Source of the DNA: Arthrobacter sp. StoSoilA2
GTDB taxonomy: Bacteria > Actinomycetota > Actinomycetes > Actinomycetales > Micrococcaceae
NCBI RefSeq assembly: GCF_019977195.1
Contig: NZ_AP024643.1
Coordinates: 2,666,001 to 2,730,000, forward strand
Direction: 5' to 3'
DNA: 64,000 nucleotides
In this document: piece after piece, positions 17,256-25,041 of the stretch
Position numbering within the stretch: position 1 is the first letter of the stretch
How the letters are laid out: each line of letters starts with the position of its first letter
Program-made: the position numbers and the translations under genes
Notes under the pieces: model-generated
Databases searched by the model: none
Seen by the model: only the letters and a program-made list of their open reading frames with translations
Told to the model about the DNA's origin: nothing

Positions 17256-19979
17256 TTACCGGCTGCTTTCGTCCCGCTCCCACGCGTCGCTGGTCTTAGC
17301 CCACAGTATCGGACGACGGCGGCCCAAGACAGCGAACGCGGCGTACACCGCGGCGTCCACGGCAGTGAGCGGTCCCTGGACGGACGCCAGCAGCTGCCGC
17401 AGCGTCGCGGACGTTGATGGGCCCGAATCCTTGCAGTCCTGCTGTGCATTCCCGCGGTAAACGCGGCTCAGGGTGGACAGCAGGGCGGCCGAAGTCCGAG
17501 GCGGCCTGACCACCACAGGTGAAGTATCAAGCGCGGCCTTTTCGTCAGGGCCGAACAGCCTGTCCACGTAATAGTCATCGCCAGTCAAAGCGGGAAATTC
17601 GCCGAGCCGATCATGGCCATTGGAGCTCAGCGCGTAGGCACCGGCACCCCAGAGCTTTTGGGCATTCGCCGGAATCCGGCTTCGGGCCCGGTAGTAGGCT
17701 CGTACCAGCGTCGAGGCACCTGTGGTGTCATAGCGGAAGGCTGGTCTGGCTGCGAGGAGTGGACCGGCATCGAGCGCTTTGAAAACGGTGCGGAGCGCCT
17801 CCGGGCTCAGCTCGATGTCGGCATCCAGGTAGAGTCGGGGCCAACGTTGAGTCGCACGGTCCGCAGCATTAAGTGCCGCAGTTTTCGACGCTTCCTCAAC
17901 ATGGAGGACTTGGACACCCCTGTACTGGGCCGCAATGGATTCAGTGTCATCGGTGCAACCGTTGCAGGCCACGATCACGTCCACGGTGCCTGAATCGATT
18001 GCTTCCTTGAGCGAATCAAGCGTCCGGCCGATAACTCTGGCCTCGTTGTGCGCAGGGATGATGACGGCTCCGCTAGTAAGGCTTTCACCGTCCAGGAGCG
18101 CGGATCGTGTGGCGTGGGGCAGTGTGCACCATCGCCGTTGGTTCAACACTGCCAGTGCTGCTTCCCTGTGCCCCGGATTGTTGAGTCGTGCGACCTCGGC
18201 GGCACATACGGCTGCCCTAAAGAGCATCGCCCTGCTGCGCCCGAGATGCTTGACTGCATAACGGACGCGGTTGACGGACATAAGGGCCGTGAGCTGCGGC
18301 GACGTGCCCGAGCCCCCACGTTCGTGCCACATTCTGGCTGTAGGCTCAAACCAGATTGAATTGCCGGATTCCCGCGTGCGCCGGCAATAATCTGTCTCCT
18401 CCGAGTACAGGAAGAATTGCTCGTCCCAAGCGCCTACGGCCTCGGCCACTTCAGCGCTGATCAGGAGCGCCGCGCCGGTGGCCCAGTCGACCCGATGGGC
18501 ATGCTGGTAGCCTTCCGGATCGAAGTCCATCTCAGACAACCAACCGGGCCGTCCACGGAGGTGGCTTCCCAAAGCTGCATCACCCAGTGCCCGCAGTACG
18601 TTCGGCTCGCGACGCAAGGATGGGTAGACGGTGCCGTCAACGTCCAGCAGGACCGGAACAACCATGCCAGCATGGGATTCGTTCATTCTTCGCCGCATTG
18701 CGGCCAGTGCTCCAGGTTCAATCCGCAGGTCCGGATTCAGGATGAGATAGGCATCTGCGGCACCGGCCACGCGCAAAGCCACATTGATTCCACCGGCGTA
18801 GCCAAGGTTACCTCCGGTGCGTACAGCGACGATGTCCGGATGTTGTGACAGCTCGGCCATCGTATGGTCGTCAGGGGAGTTGTCAGCCACAACAACCTTG
18901 ATCGATTGCTCGGCGGTCTCGCCTCTCAGGCTTGAGATCAGCGGCCCGACGTCGTCGGCATTGTTGTACGTCACGACAATAACGGCAACGTCAGCCTTGA
19001 GTGCCGCTGGCACGAAAGGTCCCGGGGCCGGGCTGGCGACGTACTCCGGGACGTCTACGTGTACGTCAGGCCGCCCGCCAATCGGCGGTGCGGTTGACGT
19101 GATGGAGGCAGCGCTGGCTTGACGCAACCTCAGGTAGGCTTCGGGACCGTCCACCAGATAGCGACGTGCCAGGCGGCGCGGTTCCAGCATCAAGCGCCAG
19201 GCCCACTCAAAGCCGTGCGAGCTGACCCAAGTCGGTGCCCGCCGGATGTGGCCGGCCAAGAAATCAACTACTGCGCCGAAGGCGAGCAGCACTTTGGCTC
19301 CCGTGAGGTGGCCATATCTGGTGATCCACAGCTCCTGACGGGGCTTGCCCATGCCAACCACCAGGATGTCGGGCGCACTTTCCGCTATGTTCGCGGCCAG
19401 TTCAAAGGAGGCCTTCTCGTCGCCCAGTACGGACCTTTCCGGCGCCCACCATCCGGCGATGCCCAATCCCGGATGCTCCACGGCGAACCTGTCGCGGATC
19501 AGTTGTTGGGACCGCTCGGAACCACCCAGGAAACCTACACGCAGGCCACGCCGTTCGGCTTCATCTAACAACGGTTCTACAAGGTCGCTTCCGGCAAGCC
19601 GTGGCCAGGGCCTGTTCGTGAGGCGCCGGGCCGCAGCTGCCAACGGGGCTCCATCAATCAACGTCAGCCAGTCCACGGAGGCTTGCCCGTCCATGGTGCC
19701 GATCCAGCGGCTGCCTGCGCCAAAGTGGCGGATGTGGTCCAAATTCGCCGAGCACACGCCAAGTGGAGGGGAGCCTGCGGTGGAAGCCCGGTCCATGATT
19801 TCTCGCAGGGCGCCATCAAACTCCATGAGCTTCACCGGGACTCCGCCCAGGTTCACCCATTTGCCATGCGCGGTTCCGGCCTGAGCCTCTGCCTTCTGGC
19901 GCTGCCGCTGCGCTTCGGCGTGGCTGCGGGGAACGTCGCGGTGGGATACGACCCCGCTGGGCATGTTTTGTTGCAGCAT
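17256..19979 (-). CDS. triple-domain glycosyltransferase: WecG/TagA/CpsF + GT2 + GT2
   Basis: The 907-residue protein joins three complete-looking transferases. Residues about 40-285 form a WecG/TagA/CpsF (GT26) domain with SANLDHIRHFG, LIDGAPL, GFLGGSE, GMGKPRQELW and the closing GFEWAWRLMLEPRRLARRY. Residues about 330-600 form a GT2 domain (VIVVTYNN, NLGYAGGINVAL, LILNPDLRI, FLYSEETDYCRR), like rhamnosyltransferases. Residues about 636-860 form a second GT2 domain (VIIPAHNE, CNGCTDDT, LYLDADIEL). No frameshift separates them. ATG 19979 is chosen over TTG 19997 because GGAG lies 6 bases upstream of it. The protein could add several consecutive sugars; the order of action is unknown. A hydrophobic stretch near the C-terminus may contact the membrane. 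Confidence 0.88.
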   Translation of the reverse strand: MLQQNMPSGVVSHRDVPRSHAEAQRQRQKAEAQAGTAHGKWVNLGGVPVKLMEFDGALREIMDRASTAGSPPLGVCSANLDHIRHFGAGSRWIGTMDGQASVDWLTLIDGAPLAAAARRLTNRPWPRLAGSDLVEPLLDEAERRGLRVGFLGGSERSQQLIRDRFAVEHPGLGIAGWWAPERSVLGDEKASFELAANIAESAPDILVVGMGKPRQELWITRYGHLTGAKVLLAFGAVVDFLAGHIRRAPTWVSSHGFEWAWRLMLEPRRLARRYLVDGPEAYLRLRQASAASITSTAPPIGGRPDVHVDVPEYVASPAPGPFVPAALKADVAVIVVTYNNADDVGPLISSLRGETAEQSIKVVVADNSPDDHTMAELSQHPDIVAVRTGGNLGYAGGINVALRVAGAADAYLILNPDLRIEPGALAAMRRRMNESHAGMVVPVLLDVDGTVYPSLRREPNVLRALGDAALGSHLRGRPGWLSEMDFDPEGYQHAHRVDWATGAALLISAEVAEAVGAWDEQFFLYSEETDYCRRTRESGNSIWFEPTARMWHERGGSGTSPQLTALMSVNRVRYAVKHLGRSRAMLFRAAVCAAEVARLNNPGHREAALAVLNQRRWCTLPHATRSALLDGESLTSGAVIIPAHNEARVIGRTLDSLKEAIDSGTVDVIVACNGCTDDTESIAAQYRGVQVLHVEEASKTAALNAADRATQRWPRLYLDADIELSPEALRTVFKALDAGPLLAARPAFRYDTTGASTLVRAYYRARSRIPANAQKLWGAGAYALSSNGHDRLGEFPALTGDDYYVDRLFGPDEKAALDTSPVVVRPPRTSAALLSTLSRVYRGNAQQDCKDSGPSTSATLRQLLASVQGPLTAVDAAVYAAFAVLGRRRPILWAKTSDAWERDESSR

Positions 19980-20414
19980 TTTCGGCTCCAGGCTCAAGGT
20001 TCCAGCTCAAGGCACAACCATGTAATCGTCGATCCAAGCTGCTGCACTGCTTGGATCGACGTGGGCGAACACCATATGCCGCCCAACCAAACTGTTTACT
20101 TGAGTTGTCTCCCGGCTCCACCTCTTCGAAGCTGCCGTAGGCCCAACTTTAGGACGATTCCCCCGCGCATGCCAGAGTCCGCGCGGGATGGGAACTGGTC
20201 TTGACCGATGAGGAGCTTCGCTGTTGGTGCGGATGATGCAGTGCCCGGGTTCATGGAAACCAATCTGGTTGGCGACGAAGGCGGCGTTGGGGGTGTCAGG
20301 GCAGGGAAACAAGAACGACGGCACCCAGGTGGCACAGAAGAATTGAGCCCGGGTGCGCGAGCCAGTGGGCTACAGCCGTTACGACACGGGCGCCGTAGTA
20401 ATGCTCGACGGCCG
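19980..20414. other. 435-bp intergenic region
   Basis: No convincing gene is seen between the GT2 gene and the triple-domain glycosyltransferase gene. Short open frames on both strands lack codon bias, ribosome sites and recognisable motifs. The region holds a perfect 13-bp inverted repeat (20027-20061) and a shorter GC-rich one (CCCGCGC at 20162-20168 with GCGCGGG at 20181-20187). It must contain the 5' control region of the gene at 19979. Confidence 0.6.
20027..20061. repeat. perfect 13-bp inverted repeat
   Basis: CGTCGATCCAAGC (20027-20039) and GCTTGGATCGACG (20049-20061) are exact complements around a 9-base loop. No T run follows on either strand, so it could be a terminator without a U tract for the GT2 operon or an operator for the downstream glycosyltransferase gene. 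Confidence 0.7.
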
Positions 20415-21395
20415 CTATACCAAGAGGAGGGTTGCAGCGTTGCGCCAGAGGTCCGGGGAGCGGAAGCCGCCGGCGATCAGGCGGCGGCGTCGGGAGATCG
20501 GCCCGGCGGAGGGGATATCGGCGAAGGCCTCAAGTACACGGCGGCTTCCTGCTGGTAGTTCGTCGCGGTAGGTGTTGAGGAAGGCTTGGCCTTGGGCAAG
20601 GCGCAGGCGGATCCAGTGGCGGCTGTTGGCGAGGTTCCTCCACTGCGAGAGTGCTCGGGTCAGTGTAGTGGGCTGAGGATTTGAGGCATTGCCACCGTGG
20701 ATACGGTAAAGGATTTGCGGATCGGGGTCCCAAGCCACCCGACCGAAAGCGGCCGCGACCAGATTTATCCACCAGTCGTGCATGACGGCGCCCGGGGGGA
20801 TTATGCCCGTCCGTGCCACCAGCGCCCTGTTCATTACAACGGTGCATCCGGTGACGGTCGGATGCATCAGGGCAGTGTTAAGTCGGGCACCGTAGGACGG
20901 GGCGATGGCTTTGAAGGCCCAAAAAGATGGCGTGATGACCTGCAGGGCCGCGTCGACTGGCGTCAAGTCGCCGTGCAGGAGAATCGGGGTTTCACGGCCC
21001 TCTTCGGCCTCAAGCGCCCGCATCCGGGCAAGGCCGCGGGCAATCTTCTCCGGCAGCCAGACGTCATCGTGATCGGCGAGAAATACGTAGTCAGCCTGGG
21101 CAAGGGCCAGCATCCCTGCAAAGTTGGCGGCGGCGCTGCCGCTGGGAGCGGTGCGCCGAATAATCCGCAGGGGATGGGCGAAGCGCGGCGCTGCCTCTTC
21201 GAGGATCGCTAAGGTGTTGTCACGCGAGCAGTCGTCGCTGACCACCAAGTGGAAATCCCGGAAGCTCTGGCAGACGAGTGAGTCGAGGAGCTCGCCAAGG
21301 AACTGACCGCTGTCCCGCGTCGCCAGTAACACCTCTACCCGCCCGCCAGAACCTGCTTCGTACACGCCCGTCGCGCCATCCGGTATACTCGTCAC
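20415..21395 (-). CDS. GT2 family glycosyltransferase, copy 1 (native C-terminus)
   Basis: The 326-residue GT-A enzyme starts VEVLLATRDSG, has DDCSRDNT and the metal-binding ADHDDVWLPEK motif (about residue 100), and a C-terminal region with HDWWINLVA. It resembles rhamnosyltransferases, in keeping with the adjacent rml genes. Residues 1-318 are identical to the upstream copy at 21405; the last eight (NAATLLLV) differ and look like the usual RNxxLLL ending of this family, so this copy probably keeps the original 3' end. The start is GTG with TAGAGT ending 6 bases before it and a G-rich AGGGGG in between. Confidence 0.85.
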   Translation of the reverse strand: MTSIPDGATGVYEAGSGGRVEVLLATRDSGQFLGELLDSLVCQSFRDFHLVVSDDCSRDNTLAILEEAAPRFAHPLRIIRRTAPSGSAAANFAGMLALAQADYVFLADHDDVWLPEKIARGLARMRALEAEEGRETPILLHGDLTPVDAALQVITPSFWAFKAIAPSYGARLNTALMHPTVTGCTVVMNRALVARTGIIPPGAVMHDWWINLVAAAFGRVAWDPDPQILYRIHGGNASNPQPTTLTRALSQWRNLANSRHWIRLRLAQGQAFLNTYRDELPAGSRRVLEAFADIPSAGPISRRRRLIAGGFRSPDLWRNAATLLLV

Positions 21396-21425
21396 CCCCC
21401 TACTCTAGGACCGGTGACGACCGCC
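20442..21425. repeat. 984-bp direct repeat, copy 1
   Basis: This block recurs at 21465-22448 with a constant offset of 1023 bases, and no difference was seen in the stretches compared by eye. It covers the GT2 gene from its upstream control region to just before the last eight codons. Sequence diverges immediately outside both edges. Confidence 0.93.
21402..21407 (-). promoter_or_regulatory. -10 element of GT2 copy 1, overlapping stop of copy 2
   Basis: TAGAGT on the minus strand ends 6 bases before GTG 21395. Its first three bases are also the TAG stop codon of the upstream GT2 copy. An identical element at 22425-22430 precedes the second copy. Confidence 0.5.
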
Positions 21426-22418
21426 CACAACGGAATGAAACGTATTCGTCAGTGCGACTCGAAGGCGCCAGAGGTCCGGGGAGCGGAAGCCGCCGGCGAT
21501 CAGGCGGCGGCGTCGGGAGATCGGCCCGGCGGAGGGGATATCGGCGAAGGCCTCAAGTACACGGCGGCTTCCTGCTGGTAGTTCGTCGCGGTAGGTGTTG
21601 AGGAAGGCTTGGCCTTGGGCAAGGCGCAGGCGGATCCAGTGGCGGCTGTTGGCGAGGTTCCTCCACTGCGAGAGTGCTCGGGTCAGTGTAGTGGGCTGAG
21701 GATTTGAGGCATTGCCACCGTGGATACGGTAAAGGATTTGCGGATCGGGGTCCCAAGCCACCCGACCGAAAGCGGCCGCGACCAGATTTATCCACCAGTC
21801 GTGCATGACGGCGCCCGGGGGGATTATGCCCGTCCGTGCCACCAGCGCCCTGTTCATTACAACGGTGCATCCGGTGACGGTCGGATGCATCAGGGCAGTG
21901 TTAAGTCGGGCACCGTAGGACGGGGCGATGGCTTTGAAGGCCCAAAAAGATGGCGTGATGACCTGCAGGGCCGCGTCGACTGGCGTCAAGTCGCCGTGCA
22001 GGAGAATCGGGGTTTCACGGCCCTCTTCGGCCTCAAGCGCCCGCATCCGGGCAAGGCCGCGGGCAATCTTCTCCGGCAGCCAGACGTCATCGTGATCGGC
22101 GAGAAATACGTAGTCAGCCTGGGCAAGGGCCAGCATCCCTGCAAAGTTGGCGGCGGCGCTGCCGCTGGGAGCGGTGCGCCGAATAATCCGCAGGGGATGG
22201 GCGAAGCGCGGCGCTGCCTCTTCGAGGATCGCTAAGGTGTTGTCACGCGAGCAGTCGTCGCTGACCACCAAGTGGAAATCCCGGAAGCTCTGGCAGACGA
22301 GTGAGTCGAGGAGCTCGCCAAGGAACTGACCGCTGTCCCGCGTCGCCAGTAACACCTCTACCCGCCCGCCAGAACCTGCTTCGTACACGCCCGTCGCGCC
22401 ATCCGGTATACTCGTCAC
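21405..22418 (-). CDS. GT2 family glycosyltransferase, copy 2 (altered C-terminus)
   Basis: The 337-residue protein is identical to the 20415-21395 product over residues 1-318, including the ADHDDVW metal site. Its last 19 residues are new: they are read from the 39-bp spacer between the repeats and then from the control region of the next copy, ending at a TAG that doubles as that copy's -10 element. The catalytic domain is intact, so it may be active, but the native terminal eight residues are lost. It is transcribed first in the pair and lies downstream of rmlCD with 155 bp between start and the rmlCD stop. Confidence 0.82.
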   Translation of the reverse strand: MTSIPDGATGVYEAGSGGRVEVLLATRDSGQFLGELLDSLVCQSFRDFHLVVSDDCSRDNTLAILEEAAPRFAHPLRIIRRTAPSGSAAANFAGMLALAQADYVFLADHDDVWLPEKIARGLARMRALEAEEGRETPILLHGDLTPVDAALQVITPSFWAFKAIAPSYGARLNTALMHPTVTGCTVVMNRALVARTGIIPPGAVMHDWWINLVAAAFGRVAWDPDPQILYRIHGGNASNPQPTTLTRALSQWRNLANSRHWIRLRLAQGQAFLNTYRDELPAGSRRVLEAFADIPSAGPISRRRRLIAGGFRSPDLWRLRVALTNTFHSVVGGRHRS

Positions 22419-22448
22419 CCCCCTACTCTAGGACCGGTGACGACCGCC
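21465..22448. repeat. 984-bp direct repeat, copy 2
   Basis: This is the partner of 20442-21425, in the same orientation and separated from it by 39 bases of unrelated sequence (21426-21464). No terminal inverted repeats or transposase are associated, so it is a tandem gene duplication rather than an insertion sequence. Confidence 0.93.
22425..22430 (-). promoter_or_regulatory. leaderless-type -10 element of GT2 copy 2
   Basis: TAGAGT ends 6 bases before GTG 22418. Only this copy keeps the original sequence beyond the repeat edge, where a -35 region would lie. Confidence 0.45.
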
Positions 22449-22573
22449 GTGAATAGGACGAGAGGACTCACGTGAAGGATCTTCGACTTCATCGGAATAG
22501 GTCTTGAAGACACTGGGTGCGGACAGTCTTGAGGGCCCAAACTTCATTGGAGGCAACAAGAGGCTTGACGCAC

Positions 22574-23986
22574 CTACATGCGGAATGTTCCGCCGTTGAC
22601 AATTTCGGCGAGCCGCCTGGCTGCTGACGGCGGTGCAAAGCCCGTGCTTTTGATTTTGGCCAGATCGAGAACACTGCTGCCTGGACGCGGCGCCATCCCG
22701 GGTTTTGCGTATTCGGACGTGCTGATGGTGGTGATTTTCCCGGGATCCACTCCACAGAGGCGATAGACCTCCTGCGCAATTTCCGCCCAGGACTGCGGCT
22801 CGCCGTCGCTGGTGAGGTTGTACGTTCCGTAAGGTGCCTGATGCGTGATCAGGTGCCTGATGCCTGCGGCAATATCAGAAGCAAACGTCAGCCGCCCCCA
22901 TTGGTCACCCACCACTGCGGGTGCTACGCCTTTTGCGGCCAGCCCAGCCATGGTGCGGACGAAGTTGCGGCCCTCGCCCACTACCCAACTGCTCCGCACA
23001 ATGTAGTGCCGCGGCACCGCAGCAACGGCAGCGTCTCCGGCCGCTTTACTTTGCCCGTAGACACCCAGGGGAGCGGGTGCCTCGTCCTCCCGATGCACAG
23101 CGGCGGTACCGTCGAACACATAGTCGCTGGATACATGGACAAGCGTCAGTGAATGTTCGACGGCGGTCCTGGCCAGGCGGGACACTGCGGCTGCGTTGAT
23201 GCTCCAGGCGGCAGTGCGGCCTTCCGCTGTCTCCGCGGCATCGACTCCCGTGAAAGCTGCGGCGTTGATGATGGTGGAATACTTGCGCCAATCGGTGGCG
23301 AGATAGGAATTCTCTGCCGAGATATCGAACTCGGCCCGCCCTGCGAAGTCCACCGTCGGGTCGCCGTCGAACTCCTCTCTGAGCGCCTTCCCCAATTGGC
23401 CGTCCGCACCGAGTACCAACGTCCGCCTGGATTGCATGGGAGCTACGTCGCCCAATCGTGGATGGGTCCGGTCCTGGTCAGACACCACGGCCTCCTCCAG
23501 CGGGATGGGCCATGGTAAACCGACGTCTTCGTCGGCAAGGTTGAGGAACGTGTAGTCGGCCTGCGCTGCGGCACTCCAATGATCGTTGACCAGGTAGGTG
23601 TAGGCGGTATTGTCTTCGAGGGTCTGGAAGGCGTTGCCCACGCCCCGGGGAACAAAGATGGCTTCCATGGGGGACATCTCTGCGTGGAAAACCGTGCCGA
23701 AAGTCGGGCCCTGACGCAGGTCCACCCACGCACCAAAGATCCGCCCTGAGGCGAGCGAGATGAACTTGTCCCACGGTTCGGCGTGGATACCCCGGGTAGT
23801 CCCGCGTTTGGCATTGAAGGAGATGTTGTTCTGCACCGGCCCAAAGTCGGGGAGGCCCAAAGCCATCATCTTGCTACGGTGCCAGTTCTCCTTGAACCAT
23901 CCCCGGTGGTCCCCGTGGACCGGCAGCCCGAAAAGCACCAGCCCGGGGATCGGTGTACTACGGGATGTCAATTCAGCGGGTCCCAT
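22574..23986 (-). CDS. rmlCD: bifunctional dTDP-4-dehydrorhamnose 3,5-epimerase / reductase (RmlC-RmlD fusion)
   Basis: The 470-residue protein carries the last two steps of dTDP-L-rhamnose synthesis. Residues 1-185 are the RmlC cupin epimerase (HGDHRGWFKE, GIHAEPWDKF with catalytic His68, VPRGVGNAFQ, AYTYLVNDHW). Residues about 188-470 are the RmlD reductase with NAD(P)-binding VLGADGQLGK, VHVSSDYVFDG and the YGQSK catalytic YxxxK. The start ATG 23986 is 2 bases after the rmlB stop; an ATG at 24043 would overlap rmlB. Order and spacing indicate an rmlB-rmlCD operon, possibly continuing into the GT2 genes. Confidence 0.93.
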   Translation of the reverse strand: MGPAELTSRSTPIPGLVLFGLPVHGDHRGWFKENWHRSKMMALGLPDFGPVQNNISFNAKRGTTRGIHAEPWDKFISLASGRIFGAWVDLRQGPTFGTVFHAEMSPMEAIFVPRGVGNAFQTLEDNTAYTYLVNDHWSAAAQADYTFLNLADEDVGLPWPIPLEEAVVSDQDRTHPRLGDVAPMQSRRTLVLGADGQLGKALREEFDGDPTVDFAGRAEFDISAENSYLATDWRKYSTIINAAAFTGVDAAETAEGRTAAWSINAAAVSRLARTAVEHSLTLVHVSSDYVFDGTAAVHREDEAPAPLGVYGQSKAAGDAAVAAVPRHYIVRSSWVVGEGRNFVRTMAGLAAKGVAPAVVGDQWGRLTFASDIAAGIRHLITHQAPYGTYNLTSDGEPQSWAEIAQEVYRLCGVDPGKITTISTSEYAKPGMAPRPGSSVLDLAKIKSTGFAPPSAARRLAEIVNGGTFRM

Positions 23987-23988
23987 GG

Positions 23989-24987
23989 TTAGTGGCCTTG
24001 GCCTGCGTATTTGGTCTCGGTCGCAGCTTTTTGCGGCCGCCACCAGGCTTCGTTGTCCTGGTACCAGCGGACGGTGTCAGCCAGGCCGGCGTCGAAGTCT
24101 GCAAACCGGGGGACCCAGCCAAGTTCCTTTCGAAGCTTGCTGGAATCGATCGCGTATCGAAGATCGTGGCCGGGCCTGTCAGTCACCAGATCGTAGGCTT
24201 CTGAAGGCTGTCCCATTTGCCGAAGAAGCTTCTCCACGACGTCCCGGTTGGACTGCTCACCATCAGCGCCGATCAGGTACGTTTCACCAATCCGCCCACG
24301 CTCCAGGATTGCGGCCACAGCCGCGGAGTGGTCCTCCACATGGATCCAGTCCCGTACATTGTGGCCGTTGCCGTAGAGGCGGGGACGGTTGCCATCCAGG
24401 ATGTTGGTGATCTGTCGCGGAATGAATTTCTCCACGTGCTGATAGGGCCCATAGTTGTTGGAGCAGTTGCTGATGGTCGCCTTGAGGCCGAAGGAACGGA
24501 CCCATGCCCTGACCAGCAGGTCTGAACCGGCTTTGGTTGCCGAGTAGGGGCTCGTGGGCCGATAGACCGAGGACTCGGTGAAACGCTCCGGATCTTCCAG
24601 GGCCAAATCCCCATACACCTCATCTGTGGATATGTGGTGGAAGCGGGTATTGTGCTTCCGCGCCGCTTCGATGAGCGTGAATGTACCTACGAGGTTCGTG
24701 TCCACGAACGGCCGGGGGTCCTGCAGTGAATTGTCGTTGTGTGATTCGGCAGCAAAATGGACCACGGCGTCAGCGGCTGCCGTCATGCGGTCTACCAGCG
24801 GGGCATCGCAGATATCGCCCTGGACGAATTCGAAGCGTTCAGGAGGCAGCCCCGCGAGGGACTCGATGTTACCCGCATAAGTGAGTTTGTCCAGGGCCGT
24901 GACATGGAGGCGTGAGTGCTCCATGATGTAGTGGATAAAGTTGCATCCAATGAATCCGGCCCCGCCGGTGACAAGGATTCTCTGCAT
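23989..24987 (-). CDS. rmlB: dTDP-glucose 4,6-dehydratase
   Basis: The 332-residue extended short-chain dehydrogenase makes dTDP-4-keto-6-deoxyglucose. Motifs are VTGGAGFIGCNF at the N-terminus, HFAAESHNDNS, HISTDEVYGDL and YSATKAGSD (YxxxK), then NNYGPYQHVEKFIP, all typical of RmlB. ATG 24987 is preferred because TACGCT ends exactly 6 bases before it (leaderless layout) and MQRILV is the usual start; an ATG at 24993 would add two residues. It is divergent from rmlA with 54 bp between the starts. Confidence 0.95.
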   Translation of the reverse strand: MQRILVTGGAGFIGCNFIHYIMEHSRLHVTALDKLTYAGNIESLAGLPPERFEFVQGDICDAPLVDRMTAAADAVVHFAAESHNDNSLQDPRPFVDTNLVGTFTLIEAARKHNTRFHHISTDEVYGDLALEDPERFTESSVYRPTSPYSATKAGSDLLVRAWVRSFGLKATISNCSNNYGPYQHVEKFIPRQITNILDGNRPRLYGNGHNVRDWIHVEDHSAAVAAILERGRIGETYLIGADGEQSNRDVVEKLLRQMGQPSEAYDLVTDRPGHDLRYAIDSSKLRKELGWVPRFADFDAGLADTVRWYQDNEAWWRPQKAATETKYAGQGH

Positions 24988-24993
24988 GGCCAT

Positions 24994-25016
24994 AGCGTAG
25001 CCGCCAATTGCGGCTA
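24994..25016. promoter_or_regulatory. divergent rmlB/rmlA control region with inverted repeat
   Basis: The minus-strand -10 element TACGCT (24999-24994) of rmlB overlaps a perfect 7-bp inverted repeat, TAGCCGC-CAATT-GCGGCTA (24998-25016). The repeat sits in the 54-bp gap between rmlB and rmlA and could be an operator acting on both. Confidence 0.5.
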
Positions 25017-25041
25017 TGTGCAGCGGGAAGGGACAGCTAAT

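Noticed and set aside
20007..20324. 105-residue minus-strand open frame in the intergenic region
   Set aside because: No codon bias, ribosome site or known domain; I considered a gene remnant but saw no similarity to neighbours.
20442..22448. Insertion sequence or transposon
   Set aside because: The repeats encode only a glycosyltransferase. There is no transposase, terminal inverted repeat or target-site duplication.
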